64,000 nt of DNA, from positions 1 to 64,000 of the forward strand of contig NZ_FQLF01000004.1 in the NCBI RefSeq assembly GCF_900120175.1, in the 5' to 3' direction. This stretch comes from Oceanicoccus sp. KOV_DT_Chl (lineage in GTDB: Bacteria; Pseudomonadota; Gammaproteobacteria; Pseudomonadales; Dasaniaceae). The notes under the pieces are model-generated. The model searched no databases. It was not told the origin of the DNA and was given only the letters and a program-made list of their open reading frames with translations. Positions 26,936 to 37,618 of the stretch are shown piece by piece. Positions within the stretch are counted from its first letter, which is position 1; each line of letters begins with the position of its first letter. The position numbers were made by a program, and so were the translations under genes.

Positions 26936-27936
26936 TCTACAAAATCTTGATTGGCCCAGCTGCAATTACCAGTTGCAGTCTGTGGCAGATCGAATATTTT
27001 TTTCAATCCTTTGCATGGCAGTAATTTGTTGCCCTGCTCTAAAAAAAATCGTAAAAACCTTTCTGCTACCACAGAGAGTCGCTTGTCGCGTAAATGTACC
27101 ATTTGCCATTGCGACATAATGGGAAAGTTAGTGACTTGAAGCTGAATCAAATCTTTGCTGTCGTATAAAATATAAGCGGATAAAATAGAAATCCCCATAT
27201 TTGCTATGACGGCGTATTTAATCGCTTCATTGCTTTTTATGGTCATTGCCTTAGGCATGCTTAATTGATATTTTGCCAGATGTTGCTCAATACTTAGGCG
27301 GGTATCAGAGCCTAATTCTCGCAATATAAACCGTTGCTCGGCCAAGTCACTCCAATCCAGCGTTGCTGCTTCGGCGAGAGGATGTTTGTTGCTGGCGATT
27401 ACCACGACCGGGTTGGGTAAAAAAGGATATTCAATCAGCTCGAATTCATCCGGTGGGTTGCCAATAATGTATAAATCATCAAGATTTTTATGCATCCGCT
27501 CAATGATTTCGCTGCGGTTCCCCACCGTAAATTCCACATCAACGCCGGGATATCGCTCACAAAAAGGGCCTAGTACGTGATAAAGAAAATACTTGGCAGT
27601 GCTAACCACGGCGATTTTTAAAATTCCTGAATCCAGGCCTTTGATATCACTAATTCGGTGATTGAGTCGGTTCACCGCATCAAAAATTTCTTCTCCCGCT
27701 GCCAGTACTTCGTGGCCAACGGCGGTAAGGTTAAGCTTGCGGCCAATCACTTCGTAGAGCGGCAAGCCGATGGCTTCGCTCAGTTTGCGTACTTGCATGG
27801 AAACACTGGGCTGGGTGAGGTGTAGCTGTTCTGCGGCACGCCCAATGCTGCCGCACTGGGCAACACTCATAAAAATCTGTAATTGCCGCAGCGTGCCTAG
27901 CTTGGTCAGTAGGTGGGTGTCGATGGTGGTAGTCAC
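26887..27936 (-). CDS. LysR-family transcriptional regulator
   Basis: 349-residue regulator with an N-terminal winged helix-turn-helix (LRQLQIFMSVAQCGSIGRAA, then LHLTQPSVSMQVRKL) of the CbbR/RbcR-like type and a C-terminal effector domain (SGILKIAVVSTAKYF). It starts at a GTG at 27936 after AGGA. The last roughly 35 residues extend beyond the usual end of the family, and its stop lies 49 bases inside the convergent chemoreceptor gene, so the true end may be earlier if a base is missing. It is divergent from a cupin gene, its probable target; the palindrome at 27959-27976 is a candidate operator. Confidence 0.88.
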   Translation of the reverse strand: MTTTIDTHLLTKLGTLRQLQIFMSVAQCGSIGRAAEQLHLTQPSVSMQVRKLSEAIGLPLYEVIGRKLNLTAVGHEVLAAGEEIFDAVNRLNHRISDIKGLDSGILKIAVVSTAKYFLYHVLGPFCERYPGVDVEFTVGNRSEIIERMHKNLDDLYIIGNPPDEFELIEYPFLPNPVVVIASNKHPLAEAATLDWSDLAEQRFILRELGSDTRLSIEQHLAKYQLSMPKAMTIKSNEAIKYAVIANMGISILSAYILYDSKDLIQLQVTNFPIMSQWQMVHLRDKRLSVVAERFLRFFLEQGNKLLPCKGLKKIFDLPQTATGNCSWANQDFVDYTLNAFTISRNEAPN

Positions 27937-27958
27937 AAGAGGTCCTGTTATTCAATTT

Positions 27959-27976
27959 CATAGATTAAAGTCTATG
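27959..27976. promoter_or_regulatory. Candidate LysR-type operator between regulator and cupin gene
   Basis: CATAGATTAAAGTCTATG is an inverted repeat with 6-base arms (CATAGA / TCTATG) containing a T-N11-A pattern typical of LysR-type binding sites. It lies 23 bases before the regulator's start codon and about 90 bases before the cupin gene. Regulation of both genes from here is inferred. Confidence 0.6.
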
Positions 27977-28064
27977 ATTAATGAATATAATATCTATTTT
28001 TATCTATCAAGCAAGTGGGCTACCTTACACTTATTGTAAACAGCAACGGTTAGGAGAAAGCGCC

Positions 28065-28967
28065 ATGCGTCCCCATGTGGAATTTATTGATGAAAAAGAC
28101 CTGATTTGGCATTTGGCTGAATTGCCTCACGGCGTTGGCGAGGCCAAGCAGCGAAACCTTAGTTACGACGAAGAGGATGGATCGGCTTCCTTGCGAGTTG
28201 ACTTTGTTACCGATTGGTCTCGACCTGCGGGTCTGCATGCAGCGGTTACTGAGTGGTTTATTCTGAAGGGTGAAGTGAAGCTAGGGGACACAATGTTGGG
28301 TGAGGGTGACTACTGGTGTGCGCCTAAAGGTGTGTTAACGCCCGCGATAGAAGTGAAGGCCGGCACTGAGATCTTATTGTTCAGAGAGTATGGCGATTGG
28401 GTGTTCGCTCCTGGTAATCAACACGGTTCTGATAAAGCAGAGCATGCTGAATTAACTATTAAACATAGCAATGCGATGGAATGGTATGACGTAGTGGATC
28501 CAGATAATGGCAGTCCTATGAATTTTGAACGTGGCGGTACGCCGGTACCAGGGTTGTTCATCAAATTGCTTTATCGTAATCCCGATACCGGGTTTTATAC
28601 ACGATTAATAAAAGCCAAAGCAGGTTGGGTTGAGCACCCTTTAGCGCATCATCCAGTGTTCGAAGAAGCCTATTTGTTAGATGGAGAGTTTGATTATAAC
28701 TATGGCGAGATTCGTCGTGGCGGCTACTTTTTCCGCCCCGCAGGTATTCGTCATGGTGATTTCGTCGCTGGTGATGAAGATGGTTTCACCTTTATCCTGC
28801 GTTGTGACGGCGATTTAGTCGATTGGTATACCGACAATGCACGAGTAGAAATGCAAGGTGATGCGGTCAACTGGGGGGAAGATTACCCCTTGAGCGAGCC
28901 GCCCGTGATGATTCAGCCGGTGCGCTCAAAAACCGCTGGACCATGGAAAGATCCTAATTACCAATAA
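28065..28967 (+). CDS. Two-cupin protein (DUF4437-like)
   Basis: 300-residue protein with two cupin-like beta-barrel halves. The first half carries WFILKGEVKLGDTMLGEGDYWCAPKG, the second HPVFEEAYLLDGEFDYNYGEI and YFFRPAGIRHGDF with histidines and glutamates of a metal site. It has no signal peptide. The ATG at 28065 has a clear AGGAGA ribosome site; the upstream frame extension is ignored. The LysR regulator diverges from it. Enzymatic activity cannot be named; a small-molecule isomerase or dioxygenase-like role is possible. Confidence 0.75.
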   Translation: MRPHVEFIDEKDLIWHLAELPHGVGEAKQRNLSYDEEDGSASLRVDFVTDWSRPAGLHAAVTEWFILKGEVKLGDTMLGEGDYWCAPKGVLTPAIEVKAGTEILLFREYGDWVFAPGNQHGSDKAEHAELTIKHSNAMEWYDVVDPDNGSPMNFERGGTPVPGLFIKLLYRNPDTGFYTRLIKAKAGWVEHPLAHHPVFEEAYLLDGEFDYNYGEIRRGGYFFRPAGIRHGDFVAGDEDGFTFILRCDGDLVDWYTDNARVEMQGDAVNWGEDYPLSEPPVMIQPVRSKTAGPWKDPNYQ

Positions 28968-29012
28968 CTGTTAGGCTGATTTTACTACCTGTACTTTTGA
29001 AAAATTTCGTCT

Positions 29013-29068
29013 AGGTCTCACTAGACCTTTGCAACCGTTTCTCTGTTAGGGGGAAGCGGTTTTTTTTT
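29013..29068. terminator. Two adjacent hairpins between convergent cupin gene and truC
   Basis: The first hairpin pairs AGGTCT at 29013-29018 with AGACCT at 29023-29028 around a four-base loop. The second pairs AACCG at 29033-29037 with CGGTT at 29057-29061, followed by a long T run to 29068. Together they probably terminate the cupin transcript. Confidence 0.7.
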
Positions 29069-29087
29069 ACGGTTTATCAGTGAGCTA

Positions 29088-29798
29088 TTAGAAGAGTTTA
29101 ACTATGTCTCGAAAGCTATCGTCCAGATCAGCATTTAGTTGCAATATTTTTTTGTTTGTAGGGTGCTGCAGTTCTATTCGGGTACAGGCTAATAGTAACC
29201 GATGGCAATTAAACTGCTGTTGAAAAAAACGGTTGTGGTTTCCTTTTCCGTGTTTGGCGTCCCCAATAATGGGGTGGGCGATGTGTTTGAAGTGGCGTCG
29301 AATTTGGTGCTTTCTACCGGTCTCGGGATAGGCTTCAACCAGTGAGTAACGGGATTGTGGGTAGCGGTCAACGGCGAAGGGCAACTCGACGGTTGCTAGT
29401 CGTTTATAGGAAGTCACCGCGCTTTGTGCGGGTTTATCTTTGCGGCTAAGTTTGTCTGTTATTTTGTCGAATTGTTCTTTTAGCGGGTGATCAATCCGTC
29501 CTTCTTGGGGGCAGTATCCTCGAACTACCAGTTGATAGGTTTTGTTGATTTTTTGCTCCGCAAATTGGATTGATATCAGGCGCGCTATGTCAGCGTTAAG
29601 TGCGAATATCAATACACCCGATGTTGGTTTGTCCAAGCGGTGTACCGGGTAAACGCGACGGCCTATCTGGTCCCGCAATATTTGCAGTGCGAATTGGGTT
29701 TCATGACGGTCAATCATGCTGCGATGAACTAATAGGCCGCCAGGTTTATTGATCGCAACCAGATAATCGTCCTGGTAAATGATTTCAAGAGTGGTCAA
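29088..29798 (-). CDS. truC: tRNA pseudouridine(65) synthase TruC
   Basis: RluA-family pseudouridine synthase acting on U65 of certain tRNAs. The catalytic motif VHRLDKPTSGVLIFAL contains the active aspartate; other family blocks are INKPGGLLVHRS near the start, KTYQLVVRGYCPQEGRIDHPL, and PETGRKHQIRRHFKHIAHPIIGD. The early HRS motif and the 236-residue length, without an S4 domain, favour TruC over RluC/RluD. It converges on the cupin gene. Confidence 0.92.
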   Translation of the reverse strand: MTTLEIIYQDDYLVAINKPGGLLVHRSMIDRHETQFALQILRDQIGRRVYPVHRLDKPTSGVLIFALNADIARLISIQFAEQKINKTYQLVVRGYCPQEGRIDHPLKEQFDKITDKLSRKDKPAQSAVTSYKRLATVELPFAVDRYPQSRYSLVEAYPETGRKHQIRRHFKHIAHPIIGDAKHGKGNHNRFFQQQFNCHRLLLACTRIELQHPTNKKILQLNADLDDSFRDIVKLF

Positions 29799-30017
29799 CA
29801 GTGAGCTCGCTCTGGGTTAGTAGGTCTAAGGGAAGATTGGTATTGGTTATAATTTTTTTAAATATTACAGGCTTTGAATAGAAGCTAATAGTTATTTTAA
29901 GTTGCTGGTGCTTTGGATAAAGTAGTTCATAGTCAATTACAGGCTTTGTAGGCGTTGTGTAACGGAAGCTTAAGTGGATTGCGTTAGTTTAACCGGATTT
30001 ATTTTAAGGAAGAAACT

Positions 30018-30284
30018 ATGGACAGCAATTTTCGTGTAGGCCAAACAATAACAGTGTGGTATTGCGATAGATGGATGCGAGCATCAATGCTTGTATTGGT
30101 CATTTTTATGGTTGCTTGTTCCCATATACAAGAGGCTGTTGTGGTTGAGCAAGATTTTTTTGACCTACCCATAGAGCAGCTGAGTAAGATTCCGGTAGTC
30201 ATAGAGGAGGGGGGTAGTTTTCTGCATTCAAAGTGCTTTAGCAATCACTTGCAGGCTCCCTTGCGTCAAACTGAGATTGTTTAA
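30018..30284 (+). CDS. Small hypothetical protein with lipoprotein-like signal
   Basis: 88-residue protein I do not recognise. A hydrophobic stretch (ASMLVLVIFMVACS) ends in a plausible lipobox with Cys34, followed by a short acidic region (VEQDFFDLPIEQLSKIPVVIEEGG). The ATG at 30018 has a good AAGGAAG ribosome site. A second in-frame ATG at 30075 would give a shorter, more conventional signal peptide. The methionine at -3 of the lipobox is unusual. It is isolated, with about 220 bases before it and 160 after. Confidence 0.5.
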   Translation: MDSNFRVGQTITVWYCDRWMRASMLVLVIFMVACSHIQEAVVVEQDFFDLPIEQLSKIPVVIEEGGSFLHSKCFSNHLQAPLRQTEIV

Positions 30285-30448
30285 GGCCGTTTGACACAGC
30301 TCGAGCCAAGGCCTATTAACTCCTGTCTCATTATAATTCTGGATAGCCGAAGTAATATGCTGGCCTGTATTAACAGCTGTTAACTTGTACGTGTGTTATG
30401 GTTGTGGTGTGCTATTGGTCAATAATAACAATCGCCATAGGTATTGCT

Positions 30449-30954
30449 ATGTTTCAATGTAAAAAAGTGGGTCTGGATTTTCTGCAATCGGCAAAGCATC
30501 GCTATCACTGTGAGGAAATTATTCAGGCCACCCCTGAACAATTATTTGCAGTATTTGAAGATGCGGAATCCTGGACTGTATGGGCGACCCGATTCAAAAA
30601 GTGGAGTGGACATCGCCCAAGCCATTTGCTGTAGGGACTACCCGTACGGTTTATATGAGCGGTGGTTTAGTGGGTGAAGAAGAGTTTATTGCTTGGGAGC
30701 CCGGAAAGCGTATGGCCTTTTGTTTTACTGCTATGAGTCAGGATTCCACTGAATCGTTTGCTGAAGATTATCAAGTGACAGATTTGGGGAATGGCAGTTG
30801 CAAAGTGGTGTGGGTTATGGCGATGGAGCCAAAAGGGTTCAGCAAAATTGTATTAACCCTATTCGGTCCATTAATGGCTTGGTTTAATCGTCGAATGTTT
30901 AAAAATTTCCGCCGTTACGTTGAGCAGCAAGCGGCAGTTGCTGTGGCCGGTTGA
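30449..30954 (+). CDS. SRPBCC-family (START-like) protein, frameshifted
   Basis: 168-residue protein of the polyketide-cyclase/START-like ligand-binding fold. The first frame reads MFQCKKVGLDFLQSAKHRYH, then IIQATPEQLFAVFEDAESWTVWA. The rest, DPIQKVEWTSPKPFAVGTTRTV and a C-terminal amphipathic helix (PLMAWFNRRMFKNFRRYVEQQ), lies one frame back. A single missing base at about 30580-30588 rejoins them into the normal family sequence. I chose ATG 30449 because family conservation begins there. Ligand unknown. It converges on ytfJ, with a hairpin between. Confidence 0.82.
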
Positions 30955-30973
30955 TCATTTTTTGTTTCAATAA

Positions 30974-30995
30974 GGAGTCGCATCCTAGCGACTCC
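30974..30995. terminator. Hairpin between convergent SRPBCC gene and ytfJ
   Basis: Perfect 8-base stem GGAGTCGC / GCGACTCC with a six-base loop, 20 bases after one stop codon and 19 bases after the other. The following T content is weak on both strands, so intrinsic termination is likely but not certain. Confidence 0.5.
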
Positions 30996-31013
30996 CTGCT
31001 ATCCTGGTTTTAC

Positions 31014-31576
31014 CTACTTGATTTGTGCTATTTGTTGCTGGATAAGATCCAGCGTACTATCAATTTCAGTTTCGCTAAGCGCGCCATCTTTAAAGAATAA
31101 CACTTCACCTCGCGGTGAAATAATAGCGATCGCAGAGCTTTCTGGTTTCAGCCCCCAGATTTTTGACCGGATCCCTTTTTATCAGCAACTATGCTGGTAG
31201 AAGGATATTTTATTTTGTTCTTTTTCAGTTCACTGGCGACAAAGCCAGAAGTACCAAAGAATGTGTCGTTCAAGTTGATAATGGTGGTTGTGTGGTGGTG
31301 GTCGGCCGACAGATCCAGAGTTTCTAGTTTGTCGGTAAAGGGTTTGTTAACTTTGCTGGCAGTCATACGTCCGGCCAAATATTGTAGAATCTGTACTTTA
31401 TTTTGCAGTGCTTTAGTGCTCCATTCGGCATAGCTGATGTCATCACCTGTCAGGATCAGCTCCCCCTTTTTTTTGATTTCCAGTTCGGGTAATTTTTCAC
31501 CCACGGTAATGTCGGCCTGAGTCAGCCAGCTGCTCACCATTAGCAACATTGAGCATACTATGATTTTTATAGGCAT
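31014..31576 (-). CDS. ytfJ: YtfJ-family periplasmic protein, frameshifted
   Basis: Thioredoxin-fold periplasmic protein of the YtfJ family; function uncertain. A signal peptide (IVCSMLLMVSSWLTQA) is followed by VGEKLPELEIKKKGELIL, QILQYLAGRMTASKVNKPF and TTTIINLNDTFFGTSGFV, matching YtfJ. The first frame stops at 31148. If the A5 run at 31160-31164 (T on the plus strand) were A6, the frame would continue IWGLKPESSAIAIISPRGEVLF and end at 31014, completing the family's C-terminal part with about 187 residues. A TAGGA ribosome site precedes the start. Confidence 0.85.
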
Positions 31577-31844
31577 TTCCTATCCTCGAGTTGTTATTAG
31601 TATGATTTGGCTTTAGGCCAATATTTTGCAGCAGAGGGTATCATTGGCGGGTAATGGATCAAGTGAAAATTTGCTAATTTTGCACATTTTATCCCGTTTA
31701 AGGAGGGCGTCTGCGGGACGATTGTTGGCGAGTAGCTAAATTCACTTTAGTTATTAGAAAGATGATCTAAACTGTTGATACGAATAGAACATTTTTCTGT
31801 GGCCCTCGTAAGCTGCCTATTGATAATAACCTGAGTATAACGGT

Positions 31845-32690
31845 ATGCCTGAAGCACTAATTGACGCCATACGCTCCCAGTTAGAGAAGCGTATTAGTAT
31901 GAAAGCCCTGGCACTGCCAATGCTGCCACAAGTCACCACCCAGGTGCTGTCACTGGTAAACGATGTCAACTCCGATGCCGCCGCTCTAGCCAAATTGATT
32001 CAAAGCGATCAGGCGCTGGCGGGGCATGTCATGCGCATTGCCAATTCAGCCGCCTATAGTCCCAATGCAAAAATGACCTCATTACAGCAGGCGATAGCCC
32101 GACTGGGTATGCAAAATATGTCGGATATTGCGATGGCGGCGACAATGGGGCCAAAGATATTTGATGCCAAGGGCTTTGAGTCACTGGTAAAGCAAATTTG
32201 GGAGGACTCGCTAGCGACTGCGGTATGGGCAAGGGAAATTGCGCGCCAAGGTCGCCGGAATGTGGAGTCAACCTTTCTGTGTGGTTTGTTATGCCAGATT
32301 GGCCGTCCGGTAGTATTGCAAACGGTTATCGATATTGCCAACCAGGATGAGCTAACGATTGATGAGGCTTTAGTGACTCAATTTATGCAACAGTATCAGA
32401 GCGAAGTGGGTCAGCAGTTAGCCAAGCATTGGCAGTTGCCCGTAGCAGTAGGGCACACGATTGAAGGTATAAATTCAACAGTAGCGCCTTCACACTCAGC
32501 TGATGTCGTCGCTACGGTGAAAGCGGCACAGGTGTTCGCGGCGGTGACGTTGGGCGATAGAAATTATCAAGCGGATAGTCTAAGTGCTGATCCCACTATC
32601 ATCGAGATGAATCTGTATGCTGATGATGTGCAGCAGTTACTGGAAAAAGCGGAATCCATTCACAATACCATTGCCGAATTATCGCTATAG
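31845..32690 (+). CDS. HDOD-domain protein
   Basis: 281-residue protein made almost wholly of an HDOD domain, a degenerate HD phosphohydrolase fold used in signalling. Recognisable parts are LPMLPQVTTQVLSLVNDVNSD, LIQSDQALAGHVMRIANSAAY and QQAIARLGMQNMSDIAMA. A weak histidine set (AKHWQLPVAVGHTIEG) is present, but the catalytic HD pair is not complete, so it is probably a binding or regulatory protein. It lies just upstream of sthA on the same strand, 23 bases apart. Confidence 0.88.
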   Translation: MPEALIDAIRSQLEKRISMKALALPMLPQVTTQVLSLVNDVNSDAAALAKLIQSDQALAGHVMRIANSAAYSPNAKMTSLQQAIARLGMQNMSDIAMAATMGPKIFDAKGFESLVKQIWEDSLATAVWAREIARQGRRNVESTFLCGLLCQIGRPVVLQTVIDIANQDELTIDEALVTQFMQQYQSEVGQQLAKHWQLPVAVGHTIEGINSTVAPSHSADVVATVKAAQVFAAVTLGDRNYQADSLSADPTIIEMNLYADDVQQLLEKAESIHNTIAELSL

Positions 32691-32713
32691 CGCGTAGTCA
32701 GAGTAAAAACCTT

Positions 32714-34113
32714 ATGAGTAAGCATTACGACATTATTATTATTGGCAGCGGCCCTGCTGGACAAAAAGCGGCGGTACAGGCGGCCAAGGCAAATAAAAAA
32801 GTGGCACTGGTTGAAGCGGATAAAGTATTGGGTGGTGCCTGCGTTCACCGCGGTACCATTCCCAGTAAAACCTTACGCGAGAATGCATTGCGGATAGCCG
32901 GCTTACGTCATCATGCAGAACTGTTTTCTTTTTCGTTGCGTCCGGATATGGAGATGGCCGCATTAATTGATAATATGCACTCGGTAATTAGTGCTCACGA
33001 CGAATATATTAATAACCAGATTCAGCGTAATAAAATTGAACGGATATTGGGTCGCGCCAGTTTTGTCGATAAAAATACCATTGATATCAGTATGCCCGGA
33101 GGCGCCACTGATCAGCTTACCGCCGATTACTTTGTAATCGCTACCGGTTCGGTTCCGCGTCAGGTCGATAATATTGAAGTGGATCACGAGTATGTGTACG
33201 ACAGTGATTCTATTTTGTCGATGATGTACTTGCCGCAAACACTAACGGTATTGGGCGGTGGTGTTATTGCCAGCGAGTACGCGTCCATTTTTGCCAGTCT
33301 TGGGGTGCGGGTCACTATGATCGACCGCTATCCAAGGCCCTTGGGTTTTTTGGATAAAGCGCTTACCGATCGTTTTGTGCACGCGTTTGAATCTGAAGGC
33401 GCACGTTTTATTCCTAATGCCAATGTTACTCGAGTGTATTGGGATGGGGTTTCACAGGTAATTACTGAATTGGAAGATGGCACCATTTATCGCAGTGAGA
33501 AATTGTTGTCAGCTGCTGGCCGGGTTTCCAATATTAAAGGTTTAAATATTGAAAATGTCGGTCTGGCATTAAATGACAGAGGTATCATTCCAGTAGATCG
33601 ACACTGCCGTACGGCGATTGAAAATATTTATGCTGCGGGTGATGTGATCGGCCCCCCTCATTGGCTTCTGCCTCTATGGAGCAGGGCCGTCGTGCCAGTT
33701 GTGCGGCCTTGGGTTTGGATATGGGTGAAATGACCGAGCTTATCCCCGGCGGAATTTATGCTATACCTGAACTGTCTACTGTCGGCATGAGTGAGGCGCA
33801 GGCGATTGAAGATTACGGCGATCCGATTATCGGTGTAGCTAAATTTGAAGAGATTGCGCGCGGTCAAATTTCCGGCATTCAGGACGGGTTGCTGCGTATG
33901 GTTGCCGACCCCAGTGGCAAAAAATTATTGGGTGTGCAAATAATTGGTGAGGGCGCTACTGAGTTAATTCATATCGGGCAAATGGCTTTGTTATCGCATA
34001 TGGAGGTTGATGCTTTCGTTGAAAATATTTTTAACTTCCCCACTTTGGCAGAAACCTACCGTGTTGCGGCATTGCATATTGTCGGTCAGCGCGCACAAAA
34101 ACTGCGGGGTTAA
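32714..34113 (+). CDS. sthA: Soluble pyridine nucleotide transhydrogenase, frameshifted
   Basis: FAD enzyme exchanging hydride between NADPH and NAD. The FAD motif IIIGSGPAGQKAAVQAAK opens the protein. The site GGACVHRGTIPSKTLRE keeps only the first cysteine of the usual redox pair, the hallmark of SthA versus dihydrolipoamide dehydrogenase. NAD-binding GGGVIASEYASIFASLG follows. At 33652-33657 a run of six C bases should be seven: that gives GPPSLASASMEQGRRASCAALG and continues to the C-terminal dimer domain ending at 34113. Corrected length is about 466 residues. Confidence 0.94.
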
Positions 34114-34134
34114 TATTTAATTATTCTCACTCAT

Positions 34135-34172
34135 AAAAAAGCCCCGGTAGCTAACGTTATCGGGGCTTTTTT
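34135..34172. terminator. Bidirectional terminator between sthA and fadA
   Basis: Six A bases, stem GCCCCG, loop, CGGGGC, six T bases. It lies between convergent sthA and fadA stops and can terminate both transcripts. Confidence 0.9.
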
Positions 34173-34192
34173 ATTAGTGGGTTTAACGAGGT

Positions 34193-35389
<1,197 letters not shown>

Positions 35390-35405
35390 CTAAAAGTATT
35401 AGCCG

Positions 35406-37556
35406 TTATGCGAATAGGCTGCCATTGCTGGCGGCGAGTTGGCGAAGTGAATCCGTGGGATGGAATAGCGGGCCGAGATGCTGGTATTGGTCTGCCTTGG
35501 CAACAAACGTTGCCAGCCCCATATTTTCCACATAGCGCATAGCACCGCCGCGAAAGATTGGAAAACCCACACCGTACAATAAAGCCATATCCAACTCAGT
35601 AGCATTGTCGGCGATGTTATCGTCCAGGCAGCGGATAGACTCCAGGCACAGAGGAATCATTAAGCGATCAATGATTTCTTCTTCGCTAAATTCTTTAGGG
35701 CTGTCTACATGCGGGGCTAATAATGCGCGCACACTCTCATCATAGGTCTTGCGCACTTTGCCGCGCTTATCCGCTTCATAGCTGTAAAAGCCCTTACCGT
35801 TTTTCTCGCCTAGGCGACTATTTTCTAGCAAGACTTCCATGCCGGTAGTGTATTCCTGTTTCATGCGGTCAGGAAAACCTTCAGCCATTACTGCGCCAGC
35901 ATGGACGCCTGTATCAATACCCACGACGTCAATTAAATACGCAGGGCCCATCGGCCAGCCAAATTTTTCAGCGGCTTTATCGACGGCGAGAAAATCAGCG
36001 CCTTCTTTTAATAAGGCTACAAAGCCAGCGAAGTAAGCGAATAAAATTCGATTAACCAAAAACCCCGGGCAATCGTTCACTACCACTGGTTTTTTACCCA
36101 TGGCCAGAGCAAAACTAACAGTGCGAGCGATAGCCTGCTCGCTGGTTTTTTCGCCGCGGATAATTTCTACTAAAGGCATGCGATGCACCGGGTTGAAAAA
36201 GTGCATGCCACAGAAGTTTTCTGGTCTTTTTAGTGCGCCCGCTAATTCAGAAATCGGAATCGTCGAGGTGTTAGAGGTAATAATGGTATCGGCGCTGACC
36301 AGGTTTTCAAGTTCGCTAAGCACCGCTTTTTTAACCTTGGCATTTTCAACCACGGCCTCAACGACGAGTTCTGCCGCATCAATGCCTTCGTAACTCAATG
36401 TTGGTGTAATTTTGCTGAGGGTATCGGCCATTGCTTCGGGGGTTAACCGACCGCGACTAACGCGCTTGGCCAATAAACTGCCAGCCTCTGACATGCCCAT
36501 ATCAATACCAGCCTGAGCAATGTCTTTCATAATGATCGGTGTGCCCGTTGAGGCAGATTGATAGGCAATGCCGCCACCCATAATACCGGCACCGAGTACC
36601 GCAGCCTGACTGACAGGAGCGGAACCCGAAGCATAGGTTTTAGCGGTTTTAATTAATACCTGATCCGCTAAATACAGATTAATCAGATTGCGAGAAACTT
36701 CGGTCTTGGCCAGTTTCGCGATTTGCTGGCCTTCAATTTTCAGGGCTTCGTCACGGCTAAGTTTGGCGTGCTTCTCCATGGTTTTAGCGGCAGTAATGGG
36801 CGCTATCATCCCTTTTGGCGATTGTTGCGATACCATCGCTTTACCGGTGGTATAGGCCATCATTAACTCAATATCATCGAGTAATTGCGGGCCACATTTT
36901 TCAGTCCGGCGCTGCTGGTAATCAAAGTCACCCGCAATGGCTTTTTGTAATAAATCCATAGCTGCTTCATTTAACAGCTCGGGCTCAACCACTGCGTCGA
37001 CAATGCCTACGGCTAATGCCGCAGGCGCTTTGTATTGTTTGCCACCGGAAATCCACTCGACTGCATTGTCGCCGCCAATAATACGGGGTGTCCGTACGGT
37101 GCCGCCGTAGCCGGGAATGATACCGAGGTTCACTTCGGGAAAGCCTACCTGAGCAGTGCTGGCCATTACCCGGTAGTCGGTGGCCAAACACATCTCAAAG
37201 CCGCCGCCCAGCGCGAGGCCGTTAATAACACTCACGATCGGGAAGGGCAGGTCTTCGATAACATTAAAAATTTCGGTATTAACCTTATACACTTGTTCGG
37301 CAATAACGGCTTCTTCGTTGTTATCGAACAGTTCGCCAAATTCAGTGATGTCAGCACCGACGATAAACACATTTTTCGCACTGGTGACTAATAAACCTTT
37401 TATGGTTTTATCGGTAGTTAACTGTTGACCAACTTCCTGCAACTCCCGCAGTGTTAGCTGGTTAAATTTATTAACCGATTCGCCTTGCAGATCAAAAGTG
37501 AGGGTCGCGATCCCCTCATTGACGGTGACAGTGATTGCCTTGCCTTGATAGGTCAT
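35406..37556 (-). CDS. fadB: Fatty acid oxidation complex alpha subunit FadB
   Basis: Multifunctional enzyme with enoyl-CoA hydratase/isomerase in the N-terminal part and 3-hydroxyacyl-CoA dehydrogenase in the C-terminal part. The hydratase has VINGLALGGGFEMCLATDYRVM and the glutamate region FPEVNLGIIPGYGGTVR; the dehydrogenase Rossmann motif AAVLGAGIMGGGIAYQSA lies near residue 320, followed by HFFNPVHRMPLVEIIRG. It has 716 residues. It is 25 bases upstream of fadA, and an acyl-CoA dehydrogenase gene precedes it by 62 bases, covering most steps of beta-oxidation. Confidence 0.97.
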   Translation of the reverse strand: MTYQGKAITVTVNEGIATLTFDLQGESVNKFNQLTLRELQEVGQQLTTDKTIKGLLVTSAKNVFIVGADITEFGELFDNNEEAVIAEQVYKVNTEIFNVIEDLPFPIVSVINGLALGGGFEMCLATDYRVMASTAQVGFPEVNLGIIPGYGGTVRTPRIIGGDNAVEWISGGKQYKAPAALAVGIVDAVVEPELLNEAAMDLLQKAIAGDFDYQQRRTEKCGPQLLDDIELMMAYTTGKAMVSQQSPKGMIAPITAAKTMEKHAKLSRDEALKIEGQQIAKLAKTEVSRNLINLYLADQVLIKTAKTYASGSAPVSQAAVLGAGIMGGGIAYQSASTGTPIIMKDIAQAGIDMGMSEAGSLLAKRVSRGRLTPEAMADTLSKITPTLSYEGIDAAELVVEAVVENAKVKKAVLSELENLVSADTIITSNTSTIPISELAGALKRPENFCGMHFFNPVHRMPLVEIIRGEKTSEQAIARTVSFALAMGKKPVVVNDCPGFLVNRILFAYFAGFVALLKEGADFLAVDKAAEKFGWPMGPAYLIDVVGIDTGVHAGAVMAEGFPDRMKQEYTTGMEVLLENSRLGEKNGKGFYSYEADKRGKVRKTYDESVRALLAPHVDSPKEFSEEEIIDRLMIPLCLESIRCLDDNIADNATELDMALLYGVGFPIFRGGAMRYVENMGLATFVAKADQYQHLGPLFHPTDSLRQLAASNGSLFA

Positions 37557-37618
37557 TACAAAAAGCTCCTGTTAGGAATCCATAGGGCGTTAAAATTAAT
37601 AGCGATTTTGCTGGTTAA

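Noticed and set aside
28999-29070. Small RNA gene between cupin gene and truC
   Set aside because: The two hairpins are better explained as terminators; no promoter-like sequence precedes them within the short gap.
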